Assembly: GCA_019247235.1 (NCBI GenBank)
Contig: JAFAPG010000556.1
Coordinates: 1 to 8,148 of the forward strand
From: Acidobacteriota bacterium
Lineage (GTDB): Bacteria > Acidobacteriota > Terriglobia > Terriglobales > Acidobacteriaceae
Direction: 5' to 3'
DNA length: 8,148 bases
The translations under genes and the position numbers were made by a program. Shown one piece after another: positions 1 through 6,923 of the stretch. Under the pieces are notes generated by a model. It saw only the letters and a list, made by a program, of their open reading frames with translations. It did no database searches and was not told the origin of the DNA. The first letter of the stretch is position 1; each line of letters opens with the position of its first letter.

Positions 1-483
1 TTCAACCAAGCGGTCGAATATTGAAGGTGCGCCCGAAATACCGCCAGGCTCGTAAATTGATCGGCGCTCGACCCAATTAAACCAAGGCATCAACGTGGGC
101 TGCACATAGCATTCGAACTGCGGCCCCATATGAAACAGGCGCTTTCCAGCTTCTTTAATCAGCTTCTGAGATACTCGGTGATTTACTAGCTTGGGTGGAA
201 AATGTTGAAGCCCGCGAAGCCACGCGAAAGGCGATCCTTGGGGATCATAGTAAAACAGGTTCCAGTGGCCATGTTGGCTCGGCCGGCGGCCGGTGAGCAA
301 GCTTGGCACCGCCCCGGAACTGAACCCCAAAACAGTTTCCAAGGGTTGCCGGAAGGCGAGAGTGCCATTTAAGAAGGGTCGGTCTTCGATAATCTTCCAG
401 CCCAAGGCATCGATGAGCACACACAAGGTAATACGACGCGTGGCCGATCGGGTAGGGACAGCTCGATTCACGGCAGTGGTCAT
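1..483 (-). CDS. Alkaline phosphatase superfamily protein (phosphodiesterase/nucleotide pyrophosphatase-like), 3' end cut off by window edge
   Basis: The reading frame is open from an ATG at 483-481 to base 1, giving 161 N-terminal residues; the C-terminal part lies outside the window. The first strand and loop read LCVLIDALGW, where Asp25 fits the first metal-ligand aspartate of the superfamily. About 25 residues on, ETVLGFSSGAVPSLLTGRRP followed by SQHG matches the nucleophile region of type I phosphodiesterase/nucleotide pyrophosphatases; Ser55 (or Ser56) sits where the Thr/Ser nucleophile is expected. The second metal site would be in the missing part. There is no signal peptide or membrane segment, so the protein is predicted to be cytoplasmic. 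ATG 483 is the first start after an in-frame TAA, with a weak GGAA 9 bases upstream. It follows the amidohydrolase by 35 bp with no terminator, so co-transcription is likely. Known members hydrolyse phosphodiesters or pyrophosphates; the substrate here is unknown. Confidence 0.85.
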   Translation of the reverse strand, partial: MTTAVNRAVPTRSATRRITLCVLIDALGWKIIEDRPFLNGTLAFRQPLETVLGFSSGAVPSLLTGRRPSQHGHWNLFYYDPQGSPFAWLRGLQHFPPKLVNHRVSQKLIKEAGKRLFHMGPQFECYVQPTLMPWFNWVERRSIYEPGGISGAPSIFDRLVE

Positions 484-518
484 TAGCAGCGGTTCCGTTT
501 CTTATTTTTTAGAGTTGA

Positions 519-1751
519 TTAAGCGACTACAGCTTCAGACGTCGACTCGAGCTCGGCGGGGTGACCATCGAGTGGTGGCAGCCCTAGCTCTCGAGCTGCG
601 TTGTCGTGGTAGAGCTTTTGCAGAACTTTCTCAGGCAGACCTAGTCCATAGATCTTCCAGGAGCCCTGCCAAGGATATCCAGGGTGGTCGAAATACTCGT
701 CTTCTGTCTCCAAAAACCGGAAATAGGTGCGATAGCAATCCACAGTTAATGTCGTATCCATACCGAACATGACTCGGTCTTGGAACTGCTGGAAGAAACG
801 GCTGGCACGGCGGGGCTGCCGTCCAAGCTCCGCAATTCGTCCCCCGAGTTCGACGGAAAGATTCGGATACCGTTCCATCCATTCGGTCACTTCGTCCAGG
901 TCCTCGGGATGATTAGCCATGTGCATGCCCCAGAAACGTGTATGCGGGTGGCGCTCGAAAAGGCGGTTGCGTTGCTCGAGTAGCTCTGACTTTTTGGGGA
1001 AGCTGCTACCAAAGAAGCTCCAGTCGGGGTGGGCAATGAGCTGCTGGTATCGTTCGTTGTGGCGATCGATCCGATGGAAGAAAGCATCCGGATCGGCGGT
1101 ATGAATTGCAACTGGAAGCCCCCACTGCCCCGCCTTGTCCCACACACAATCCAGACGATCGTCATCGATACGAACTAATTTGCCAGAACGGTCGCGCAAG
1201 GTAAGCCCGAGATCCTTAAGTACTTTGACGCCCTTGGCCCCGGCAGCACGCGCCTCGTCAAGCGTCTCAATGAGATAGTTGGGATCATCGAGGTGCGAGT
1301 AATCGATTTGGCAGAACACGTAAAATCTGCCGGCAAACTTCTCAGCCAAATTTTCTAGCGAGCGTCGCAGCTGTTGACCCCAGCCTCCGGTCAGATTAAT
1401 CGCAGCCTTCACGTTAGTTTGATCCATCACCCGAAGGAAACGCTCTGGGTTGACTGATCTCTGCATGACGATACCGTCATTCAGATGACAGTGTACGTCG
1501 ATGACGGGGAAGCGCGCCCGCCGGCTCTCATGTATGGGGAGGCGAAGCATGGTATCTGGCGCAAAGTCCCGTAAAAGCAGCTGATCGCGTGCCGATGCTA
1601 ACCGCAGATGGCTATAGCCGATGCTTGCGGGCGCATTCGAATCTGCCGCGGGCGAAGCTTTTGGGCCAAAATAAGCCAGCACGGCGCGCAACATCTTCTT
1701 CACCCTCCATGCAGTTTCCCGGGAGTGGTATTTAAGCGTCTCCAATATCAT
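519..1751 (-). CDS. Amidohydrolase family (PF04909-like) TIM-barrel metal-dependent hydrolase
   Basis: This 410-residue protein shows the metal-site pattern of the amidohydrolase superfamily in the right order. VIDVHCHL carries the HxH pair (His87, His89) on strand 1, KVLK lies at 176-179, His217 is in AIHTADP, His277/His281 are in GMHMANHPED, and Asp332 is in MFGMD near the barrel end. The C-terminal segment (about 366-390: GLGLPEKVLQKLYHDNAARE) is typical of amidohydrolase-2 proteins such as ACMSD-like decarboxylases and lactone hydrolases. The first ~80 residues are an extension without a signal peptide, so the enzyme should be cytoplasmic. The ATG at 1751 is supported by GAGG 9 bases upstream, just after the stop of the preceding gene (16 bp gap). 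The family hydrolyses C-N or C-O bonds or decarboxylates small molecules; the substrate cannot be read from sequence. In a glycan locus a modified sugar, lactone or amide is possible, but that is inference. Confidence 0.9.
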   Translation of the reverse strand: MILETLKYHSRETAWRVKKMLRAVLAYFGPKASPAADSNAPASIGYSHLRLASARDQLLLRDFAPDTMLRLPIHESRRARFPVIDVHCHLNDGIVMQRSVNPERFLRVMDQTNVKAAINLTGGWGQQLRRSLENLAEKFAGRFYVFCQIDYSHLDDPNYLIETLDEARAAGAKGVKVLKDLGLTLRDRSGKLVRIDDDRLDCVWDKAGQWGLPVAIHTADPDAFFHRIDRHNERYQQLIAHPDWSFFGSSFPKKSELLEQRNRLFERHPHTRFWGMHMANHPEDLDEVTEWMERYPNLSVELGGRIAELGRQPRRASRFFQQFQDRVMFGMDTTLTVDCYRTYFRFLETEDEYFDHPGYPWQGSWKIYGLGLPEKVLQKLYHDNAARELGLPPLDGHPAELESTSEAVVA

Positions 1752-1759
1752 TGATTAAG

Positions 1760-1765
1760 ACCTCA
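1760..1765 (-). promoter_or_regulatory. Ribosome binding site of the amidohydrolase gene
   Basis: On the minus strand TGAGGT lies just after the TAA of the preceding gene, with GAGG 9 bases before the ATG at 1751. It supports that start and fits translational coupling of the two genes. Confidence 0.55.
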
Positions 1766-1767
1766 GC

Positions 1768-2991
1768 TTAGGAACGAGTCGATTCGAGCAAGACGTGAAA
1801 ATTTGTAGCGATGAGCTTGGCAGCCGCTGGCCAAGTTAGCTTGTTACCCGGTTCTGGGTGGGAGAGTGGAAGGTTGGCCACGATGACGGCGAGTTCATCA
1901 GCTGTAACTCCATCCGGATCTGAACTGGCAAAGAAAAGTTCGCTAGCTGCGCTGTAAACCAAATAGCGCGGCGAGGTAGACACGGCGAAACGCGCCCAGC
2001 GAATGCAATCGCGCACAGCAACCCACGGCTGAACATATGCAGCGCGTATCCATGACTTGCTCCGTGCCACAGGCGATTGACGTGCTGCCATGGCGCCAAG
2101 CAACGCTTCGCGACTCGTTCGGGAATCGGTCGTCAGTATGCGCCCAAGCACCCAGCGCCAGAGAAGCTCAGCATCATGCACGGCATCATGCCATGTGGGG
2201 AAATCACCCGAAGGGCCTATCTTCTCGCCTTGCAACTTCAACTGGGTACATTGCCAAACGTACTTCGAAAAGCGTTCGAAAGGGATCGGCGACTCCACCG
2301 GATCAGTTGAACCCGCTAAGCTTGCCAGTCGCTCCGCTCTCTCCCGATAACTGGGCTCATATTGGTCAATGACCAGCAGATAGCAGGCAGCCATCGCCAG
2401 ATAGAGTTTCGCAATCCGATACTCGACGGCCGAAGAGTTATGTGAGCTGCGCGTGTCCGCCGCCGTCTCCAATTGTTCGATCATGCGATTACAGAGAAGC
2501 CACCAGCCATCCTCCTTGGGAATCTCTGCGGCGCGAAAGGAAGGCATGCCATCCAAGACCCCTTTATCGCCCCATATGACGACACCGCGTTCGCGAAGCT
2601 CGTAGGCGTAAATGTGAGGCTTCAGCTTTTGTAGCTCAGCCATGGTGGAGGTCACAACCGCCACCTTGCAGCTTATCTGACGGCTTAAGAGTGAGCGCCC
2701 AATCTCCCGTTCCAGTTCCCTCACCCCAAGCTCGGCGGGGCCGTCGGTTAGAATCACAAAAGTAGCATCCCCCAAGACCCGCCATCCGTGCGAATCTCGC
2801 TTCAAGGTTGCTTCACCGCGCGAGATGCTCCCGCTCAAAACGATGGCATGAACTTGATCGCCAGCGGCGATGCGGCACAGACGTGCACCCTCCTGCACAA
2901 TGAACGCGCTCGCCCCGTGGCCTTCTTGAAGGGTCGGCGCCAGGGCGGCGCTACGAGGGTCCAAACTTTCCTGAAGTTCAGTAAGACGCAT
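1768..2991 (-). CDS. Nucleotidyltransferase-fold protein with degenerate catalytic motif, helical C-terminal domain
   Basis: This is a 407-residue soluble protein. Residues 48-83 resemble the core of the Pol-beta-like nucleotidyltransferase fold: HAIVLSGSISRGE (the G-S-x-x-R-G-E loop at 54-60), a short insert, then VLGDATFVILTDG. Canonical enzymes have S-D-x-D after the loop. Here Asp75 is kept but the second aspartate position is Thr77, and the later strand SCKVAVVTS (about 106-114) shows no obvious third acidic ligand, so catalysis is doubtful. The rest is mostly helical; about 188-223 (VEYRIAKLYLAMAACYLLVI onward) resembles the helical domain that follows the catalytic domain in related enzymes. 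The ATG at 2991 is forced by in-frame TAA and TAG codons just upstream, yet it lacks a clear Shine-Dalgarno site. It lies 92 bp after the GT2 gene and 16 bp before the amidohydrolase. Function unknown; a sugar- or lipid-precursor role or a regulatory pseudo-enzyme are both possible. Confidence 0.75.
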   Translation of the reverse strand: MRLTELQESLDPRSAALAPTLQEGHGASAFIVQEGARLCRIAAGDQVHAIVLSGSISRGEATLKRDSHGWRVLGDATFVILTDGPAELGVRELEREIGRSLLSRQISCKVAVVTSTMAELQKLKPHIYAYELRERGVVIWGDKGVLDGMPSFRAAEIPKEDGWWLLCNRMIEQLETAADTRSSHNSSAVEYRIAKLYLAMAACYLLVIDQYEPSYRERAERLASLAGSTDPVESPIPFERFSKYVWQCTQLKLQGEKIGPSGDFPTWHDAVHDAELLWRWVLGRILTTDSRTSREALLGAMAARQSPVARSKSWIRAAYVQPWVAVRDCIRWARFAVSTSPRYLVYSAASELFFASSDPDGVTADELAVIVANLPLSHPEPGNKLTWPAAAKLIATNFHVLLESTRS

Positions 2992-3055
2992 GCTTTAACA
3001 CTAGAAGACTTTCGGCTTTGAACGACCATCGACGCATATGACAATGCCGAGGCAA
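2978..3055 (-). promoter_or_regulatory. Possible leader ORF coupled to the nucleotidyltransferase-like gene
   Basis: In the 92-bp gap a good AGGAG (3063-3067, minus strand) has no ATG behind it, but a TTG at 3055-3053 sits 7 bases downstream. It opens a 25-codon ORF that runs 14 bases into the next gene and stops at 2980-2978, just past that gene's ATG at 2991. Because the latter ATG has no ribosome site of its own, translation through this ORF could deliver ribosomes to it. The peptide shows no recognisable features and the ORF may be chance. Confidence 0.2.
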
Positions 3056-3083
3056 TGACACACTCCTGAGGAAAAACGCAACC

Positions 3084-4055
3084 TTAGGCGATCGTCTCCT
3101 TCACCCTCGCATGCGACTCTTGAGCGGCGTGCTGCAAACCCAAGCTCCTGCCCCGTGCCCGCCCGACCTGCCAAGCACGGAACGGTTCGAAACTGCCCCG
3201 TTTAAGCGATCCGACCGCGGCCATCACCCCATACCCTATCTGCAACCAAGTGAACGAGAGATCATCGTTCAAACCGCGATGCCAATTTCGTAGGCGCATG
3301 TAGGCGCTTGACTGGGCATGCGCATCCAGCCAATGTGCGGTGGCTCGGCCCACCGCGCTTCGTTTATGGATTAAACGTGCTCGCGGAGCTATCACTAAGA
3401 TCGCTCCTTGCGGTAAGTGTGCACAAAAATCGATGTCTTCGGCGAGGGAACAGCCGCTGAGCCTAGGATCGAAGCGTAGTCCGCGAATCACGTCAGCACG
3501 AAAACTCATCACCCCACAGCCAAACTGTTTCACCCGCTGTGGGCCCTTGAAACGGAGATGGTCGGCCCGCCAGTAGATAGGCTGCCGATCGTCATGGAAT
3601 GCGCCTTTCACGAAAACTTTCTCGAATAAACGGCGAGTCAAACCTGGGACACTGTAATTGGTGATGATTCCCGAAACACCCGAGATCTCTGGCGAATAGG
3701 CGGCAAGAACTTGTTCGATATAGTCGGCTTCGAGAATCACGTCATCATCGAGAAAAAGCCAAATGTCGCCGCTGGCGTGATCCATGGCAACATTCCGCGC
3801 TACCGCAGCTCCGGAAAGATGTGGAGCAAAAATATAGTCAATTTTTATCTGAAAACCAGTGGGGTCGAACGAAGGTGTCGAGCTCTGATCGACGATGAGA
3901 ATTTCGTTCGGTTGCTGGGTTTGAGAGATTAGATCTCGTACTGTATCGGCTAAGTCCTCGGTTCGGTTCTTAGTGGCAATGATCACCGAAACCGTGGGCA
4001 CGTCTGTAGCTTCCCTGCGTTCTGCTGGCATCGCGGACACACCTAGGTTAGGCAT
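3084..4055 (-). CDS. Glycosyltransferase family 2 (GT-A fold)
   Basis: This 323-residue protein has a complete GT2 domain. VSVIIATKNR at 22-31 is the first nucleotide-binding strand, ILIVDQSS at 52-59 holds the second base-contact aspartate, and WLFLDDDV contains the DxD metal/sugar-nucleotide motif (Asp103-105). GCGVMSFRADVI (179-190) is the acceptor-side strand, and AEDIDF (205-210) carries the ED pair where the catalytic base lies. The C-terminal ~90 residues include a short hydrophobic stretch near 270-285 that may be a membrane-associating helix. It should transfer a sugar from an NDP-sugar to a lipid-linked or growing glycan at the cytoplasmic face of the inner membrane; donor and linkage cannot be told. 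The ATG at 4055 has a strong GAGGAG 5 bases upstream, and an in-frame TGA lies upstream of it. It has unusually wide gaps on both sides (84 and 92 bp) compared with its neighbours. Confidence 0.93.
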   Translation of the reverse strand: MPNLGVSAMPAERREATDVPTVSVIIATKNRTEDLADTVRDLISQTQQPNEILIVDQSSTPSFDPTGFQIKIDYIFAPHLSGAAVARNVAMDHASGDIWLFLDDDVILEADYIEQVLAAYSPEISGVSGIITNYSVPGLTRRLFEKVFVKGAFHDDRQPIYWRADHLRFKGPQRVKQFGCGVMSFRADVIRGLRFDPRLSGCSLAEDIDFCAHLPQGAILVIAPRARLIHKRSAVGRATAHWLDAHAQSSAYMRLRNWHRGLNDDLSFTWLQIGYGVMAAVGSLKRGSFEPFRAWQVGRARGRSLGLQHAAQESHARVKETIA

Positions 4056-4060
4056 ACACG

Positions 4061-4066
4061 CTCCTC
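4061..4066 (-). promoter_or_regulatory. Ribosome binding site of the GT2 gene
   Basis: GAGGAG on the minus strand lies 5 bases before the ATG at 4055. It is the strongest Shine-Dalgarno match in the window and decides the start in favour of the first Met over Met9. Confidence 0.65.
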
Positions 4067-4139
4067 GGTCATTGGCTCATCGACTATGGTGCCTGCCCCG
4101 GCTGTTTGAGCGAGTAGTGCTGGTCTAGGGGACATAGGT

Positions 4140-5666
4140 TCAGACCTGAAGGTTACCCGCCGGCGTGCGGCTCATCGACCACCCAAGCCGCCGCCCATAG
4201 TCACAGAGCAACTGGCGTTCCAGTCGGGTAAGGCCCACCAGCGACGCGCAGGCAAGAAACATAATTGTCTGCACTGTGAGCATCGCAAAGAATAGCGGCA
4301 GGTTGGTTTCAACGCCTATAGACATTTTGGCTGCACCAAGTCCGAACAGCACAGCAACCAGCAAGGGTCGGCCCAAGCCTTTGTGAAGATACTCCCAGGC
4401 ACTCATCTCGGTCGCTTTAAGCGCGTACCAGGGTTGGACGATAATCTTTATCACCAGCATGGGAACTATCGTTCCTAAAGCCACACCCATAAGTCCATGC
4501 GATATTCCCCAAATCACACTTAGCACAATGTTGGCGATTCCCTCGGCGATGGTCCACCAACCCAGTGGTCCGTGCTGTCCTTTCGCAATGACAACCAACA
4601 AGGTCGGGTGTTGCGCTAAGTTGATCGTGTATCCAATCGCAAGTAGAGCCAGAATGGGGTAGGCAGACAATAAATCGGAGCCCACCCAGAGCCGCAATAA
4701 GGCTCGGCCGTCGACTAGCAATAACACTCCACCGAGAATTGACAGCAGCGCCAGGAAACGAGTCGACCGCAGCAGCATTTCTCTCAACTCCTGTTGGCGA
4801 CTTCCTCCATCCAGTTCCGTCATGCTACCTAGCACGGGAGCACCGGCCGCAATTACCACCGATCTGAAACATTCGATTAAGCGCGTAGCGACACTAAATG
4901 GCGTAACCAGGCCGACATTTAGTACCGCGGCAATCACAGCGGAATCGGAATAGAAACGCAGATAGTCGCCGATAGAGACCAGAAGAGAACGCAGGCTGAA
5001 AGCAAACAACTCACGAATTCGGTGGATGCTGACCAAAGGCAGGCTGGCGTGAGCCTGCGGGTCGGCAATAAATAGCAACAGGATGTGCAAACCCAACGAG
5101 AGAAACGCAACCAGGACGGTGGCGACCGCGACCATCAGCATTCCATAGCCGAACCTCAGGACAAGAACAATGACTCTAGTACGGACAAGAGTGTTGGCAA
5201 TTCCCGCCGCATTGTACAGATCCCATCGCTGGTGCGCCGATATATAGGTCGCCAGCATGCGCGTGGGGAAAGTGATGGCAACGCTGGTGCCCAAAAGCAA
5301 CAGCAGCCAAGCCAGCATCCGCGGAGATGTACCTGGCAACGCGTGGAAGCGGGGAACAATCATCGCCACTGCAAAGGAAATGCCACAGATCAGGGCGGAG
5401 GTCGCGATCACCAGGAACAATGCCGAACTGAAGGTCCGATCCACTTCTTCCCGCCGTGTGCCGCCACGAAACAGGGCCACGTATCGAAACATGGCGGAGC
5501 GCATACCGAGGTCAAGCAGTCCGTAATAGTCAAGTACGGAAGTGGCCAAAACCCATACACCGTAATCCACCGCGCCTAAGTGGTGGATCATTACCGGGGT
5601 GAGCAGGACACTGCTTGCGGCCAAGACCACCAAGCCGAACCAATTGGAAAAAACGCTACGAATCAT
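4140..5666 (-). CDS. Wzx-like polysaccharide flippase (MOP/MATE-type membrane protein)
   Basis: This protein is about 508 residues, almost entirely hydrophobic helices joined by short Arg/Lys-rich loops, consistent with the 12-14 transmembrane segments and the usual 400-520 residue length of oligosaccharide flippases. The N-terminus MIRSVFSNWFGLVVLAASSV leads straight into the first helix. The following LLTPVMIHHLGAVDYGVWVL and LLDLGMRSAMFRYVA are typical of the family: the loop after helix 1, then 'G..DYG.W' and 'DLG...A..R'. It would flip undecaprenyl-diphosphate-linked repeat units across the inner membrane. I chose the ATG at 5666 because AGGGG overlaps the upstream TAG and lies 7 bases before it. 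An in-frame ATG at 5729 would add 21 polar residues, overlap the GT4 gene by 53 bp and has no ribosome site. Fit with the neighbouring glycosyltransferases and the Wzy/WaaL-like gene makes the role likely; the glycan substrate is unknown. Confidence 0.9.
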   Translation of the reverse strand: MIRSVFSNWFGLVVLAASSVLLTPVMIHHLGAVDYGVWVLATSVLDYYGLLDLGMRSAMFRYVALFRGGTRREEVDRTFSSALFLVIATSALICGISFAVAMIVPRFHALPGTSPRMLAWLLLLLGTSVAITFPTRMLATYISAHQRWDLYNAAGIANTLVRTRVIVLVLRFGYGMLMVAVATVLVAFLSLGLHILLLFIADPQAHASLPLVSIHRIRELFAFSLRSLLVSIGDYLRFYSDSAVIAAVLNVGLVTPFSVATRLIECFRSVVIAAGAPVLGSMTELDGGSRQQELREMLLRSTRFLALLSILGGVLLLVDGRALLRLWVGSDLLSAYPILALLAIGYTINLAQHPTLLVVIAKGQHGPLGWWTIAEGIANIVLSVIWGISHGLMGVALGTIVPMLVIKIIVQPWYALKATEMSAWEYLHKGLGRPLLVAVLFGLGAAKMSIGVETNLPLFFAMLTVQTIMFLACASLVGLTRLERQLLCDYGRRLGWSMSRTPAGNLQV

Positions 5667-5673
5667 CTTTGCG

Positions 5674-5678
5674 CCCCT
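5674..5678 (-). promoter_or_regulatory. Ribosome binding site deciding the flippase start
   Basis: AGGGG on the minus strand overlaps the TAG of the GT4 gene and is 7 bases from the ATG at 5666. The stop/ribosome-site overlap suggests coupled translation and argues against the longer start at 5729. Confidence 0.55.
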
Positions 5679-6915
5679 AAGGTCGGCCCTGCTGACTCCG
5701 CGCATAGCTTGGGCTGCTTTCGGCAGCATGATTTAAAGCGAGAGAAAGCGATGGTACTTCACCAGATTCAGCCGAACCATCCTGCGCGAACTGGGTGAGG
5801 ATGTCCGACATTTCGACATACAGCTTTTCTGTCCGACGAACCTGTTGCTCAAAGTCAAAGCTTTCGAGTGCGCGTCTCTGTGCCACTTTGCCCAGTCGCG
5901 TTCGCAGGCAGGGATCTTGCAATAGACAGGAAATAGCGTCTCGGAGCTGAGTGGGATCTCCGGGTGGCACTAGCAAGCCGCTCACACCATGCTCAATAGC
6001 ATCCGGAATGCCGCCTACATTCGAAGCCACGGTGGGAAGTCCGGAAGCCATCGCCTCAAGTACGGTCAAAGGAAGACCTTCATAGAAGGTCGGTAATACA
6101 TTGATATCGGCCGCAGCCAGCCATTCTTGGACATTATTTTGGTAGCCCAGCAGGCGAACACAATCGCGGAGCCCGAGAGCGTTCGCGCGCGCTTCTAACT
6201 CGCGTCCCTCTTCGCCTTCGCCCAGAAAGATCACTTTGAGGGCGGGATGAACCGGTAACAGGGGACCGATTGCATCCAACAGGACGGCGTGACCTTTTCC
6301 GCGGTGCAATCGAGCAACCACGATGACGACTAGATCCGCCTGCCCTAAACCAAGTTGAGAGCGGGAGGCGTGCCGGTCGGATGAAGAAACTAAAAACCGC
6401 CGGACATCAACGCCGTTGGGAATGACGGCGATTTTATGGCGCGGCACCTGTTTTTTTTCTTCGAGAAATTGGGCATCGGACGCACAAACGGCAACATACT
6501 TGGAGACGAAGCGAGTCGTTGCACGATCAATCGTGCAACTAGCTTTCCAACCCGTGCGCCATGCCTCAGTTCCGTGCAGGGTTTCAATGATAGTGGGCAC
6601 ACCGCATGCCCAGGCGATCGGACTAGCGAATAAGCTGCTCCAAAACATGTGGGAATGCACAATGTCGAACTGCCCGCACCTCAGCAGCCGGGCAAAGCGC
6701 ACTGCCGCAGAAACATGCCTTGGACTCGATAAGGCGAGCGGAGTGATCCGTACATCTTCGGAGATAGCAGCGCGGAAACGCTCGTAAAGGCTCGGATCGC
6801 ATACCAGCTGCGGACAAAACCGGCAAGACAGACTGCGGAGCAGTGAGCAAATATGCTCTTCGACACCGCCCCACAATGTGGAGTTCGTGAAATGTAAGAT
6901 TGATCGGCGTTGCAT
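5677..6915 (-). CDS. Glycosyltransferase family 4 (GT-B fold)
   Basis: A 412-residue protein with both GT-B halves. N-terminal domain: WGGVEEH (15-21, the glycine-rich acceptor-side loop), DIVHSHMFWSS (84-94) and ETLHGTE (111-117). C-terminal donor domain: VIPNGVD (164-170), ARLHRGKGH (201-209, with the Arg/Lys pair that contacts the nucleotide diphosphate), FLGEGEE (230-236), and the E-x7-E signature FYEGLPLTVLEAMASGLP (Glu279 and Glu287), then GGIPDAIEHGVSGLLVPPGD. It should be a retaining transferase using an NDP-sugar to extend a lipid-linked glycan in the cytoplasm. The last ~40 residues are a low-complexity Ser-rich tail. I start it at ATG 6915, 8 bp after the ligase-like gene, with GAAG about 6 bases upstream. 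A TTG at 6927 would give a 4-bp TTGA overlap and four more residues, but lacks a ribosome site. The exact sugar is unknown. Confidence 0.94.
   Translation of the reverse strand: MQRRSILHFTNSTLWGGVEEHICSLLRSLSCRFCPQLVCDPSLYERFRAAISEDVRITPLALSSPRHVSAAVRFARLLRCGQFDIVHSHMFWSSLFASPIAWACGVPTIIETLHGTEAWRTGWKASCTIDRATTRFVSKYVAVCASDAQFLEEKKQVPRHKIAVIPNGVDVRRFLVSSSDRHASRSQLGLGQADLVVIVVARLHRGKGHAVLLDAIGPLLPVHPALKVIFLGEGEEGRELEARANALGLRDCVRLLGYQNNVQEWLAAADINVLPTFYEGLPLTVLEAMASGLPTVASNVGGIPDAIEHGVSGLLVPPGDPTQLRDAISCLLQDPCLRTRLGKVAQRRALESFDFEQQVRRTEKLYVEMSDILTQFAQDGSAESGEVPSLSLALNHAAESSPSYARSQQGRP
6518..6539. repeat. Perfect inverted repeat, 10-bp arms with 2-bp spacer
   Basis: GTTGCACGAT (6518-6527) and ATCGTGCAAC (6530-6539) are exact reverse complements separated by CA. 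It lies inside the GT4 coding region, in the stretch encoding about residues 126-133. It may be chance, a protein-binding dyad or an mRNA hairpin; there is no T-run after it on either strand, so it is not an intrinsic terminator. Confidence 0.6.
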
Positions 6916-6923
6916 GGTCAGCT

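Noticed and set aside
186..368. 60-codon minus-strand ORF in the AP-like gene
   Set aside because: It is a different frame within the AP-superfamily coding region, which has clear active-site motifs in its own frame.
293..772. 159-codon plus-strand ORF
   Set aside because: It spans the AP-like gene, the short gap and the amidohydrolase end on the other strand. Its translation has no recognisable family features, whereas the minus-strand frames carry catalytic motifs.
3068..3080. Short T-run (TTTTT on the minus strand) after the GT2 stop as a possible terminator
   Set aside because: No stable GC-rich hairpin precedes it on the minus strand, so it does not qualify as an intrinsic terminator.
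5085..5579. 164-codon plus-strand ORF rich in Gln, Arg, His and Asp
   Set aside because: It is the antisense of flippase transmembrane codons. The polar composition is what complementing hydrophobic codons yields, and there is no domain.
6075..6091. 7-bp inverted repeat GACCTTC-ATA-GAAGGTC in the GT4 gene
   Set aside because: It is short enough to arise by chance and lies over the conserved E-x7-E motif, whose coding constraint can explain it. No T-run follows.
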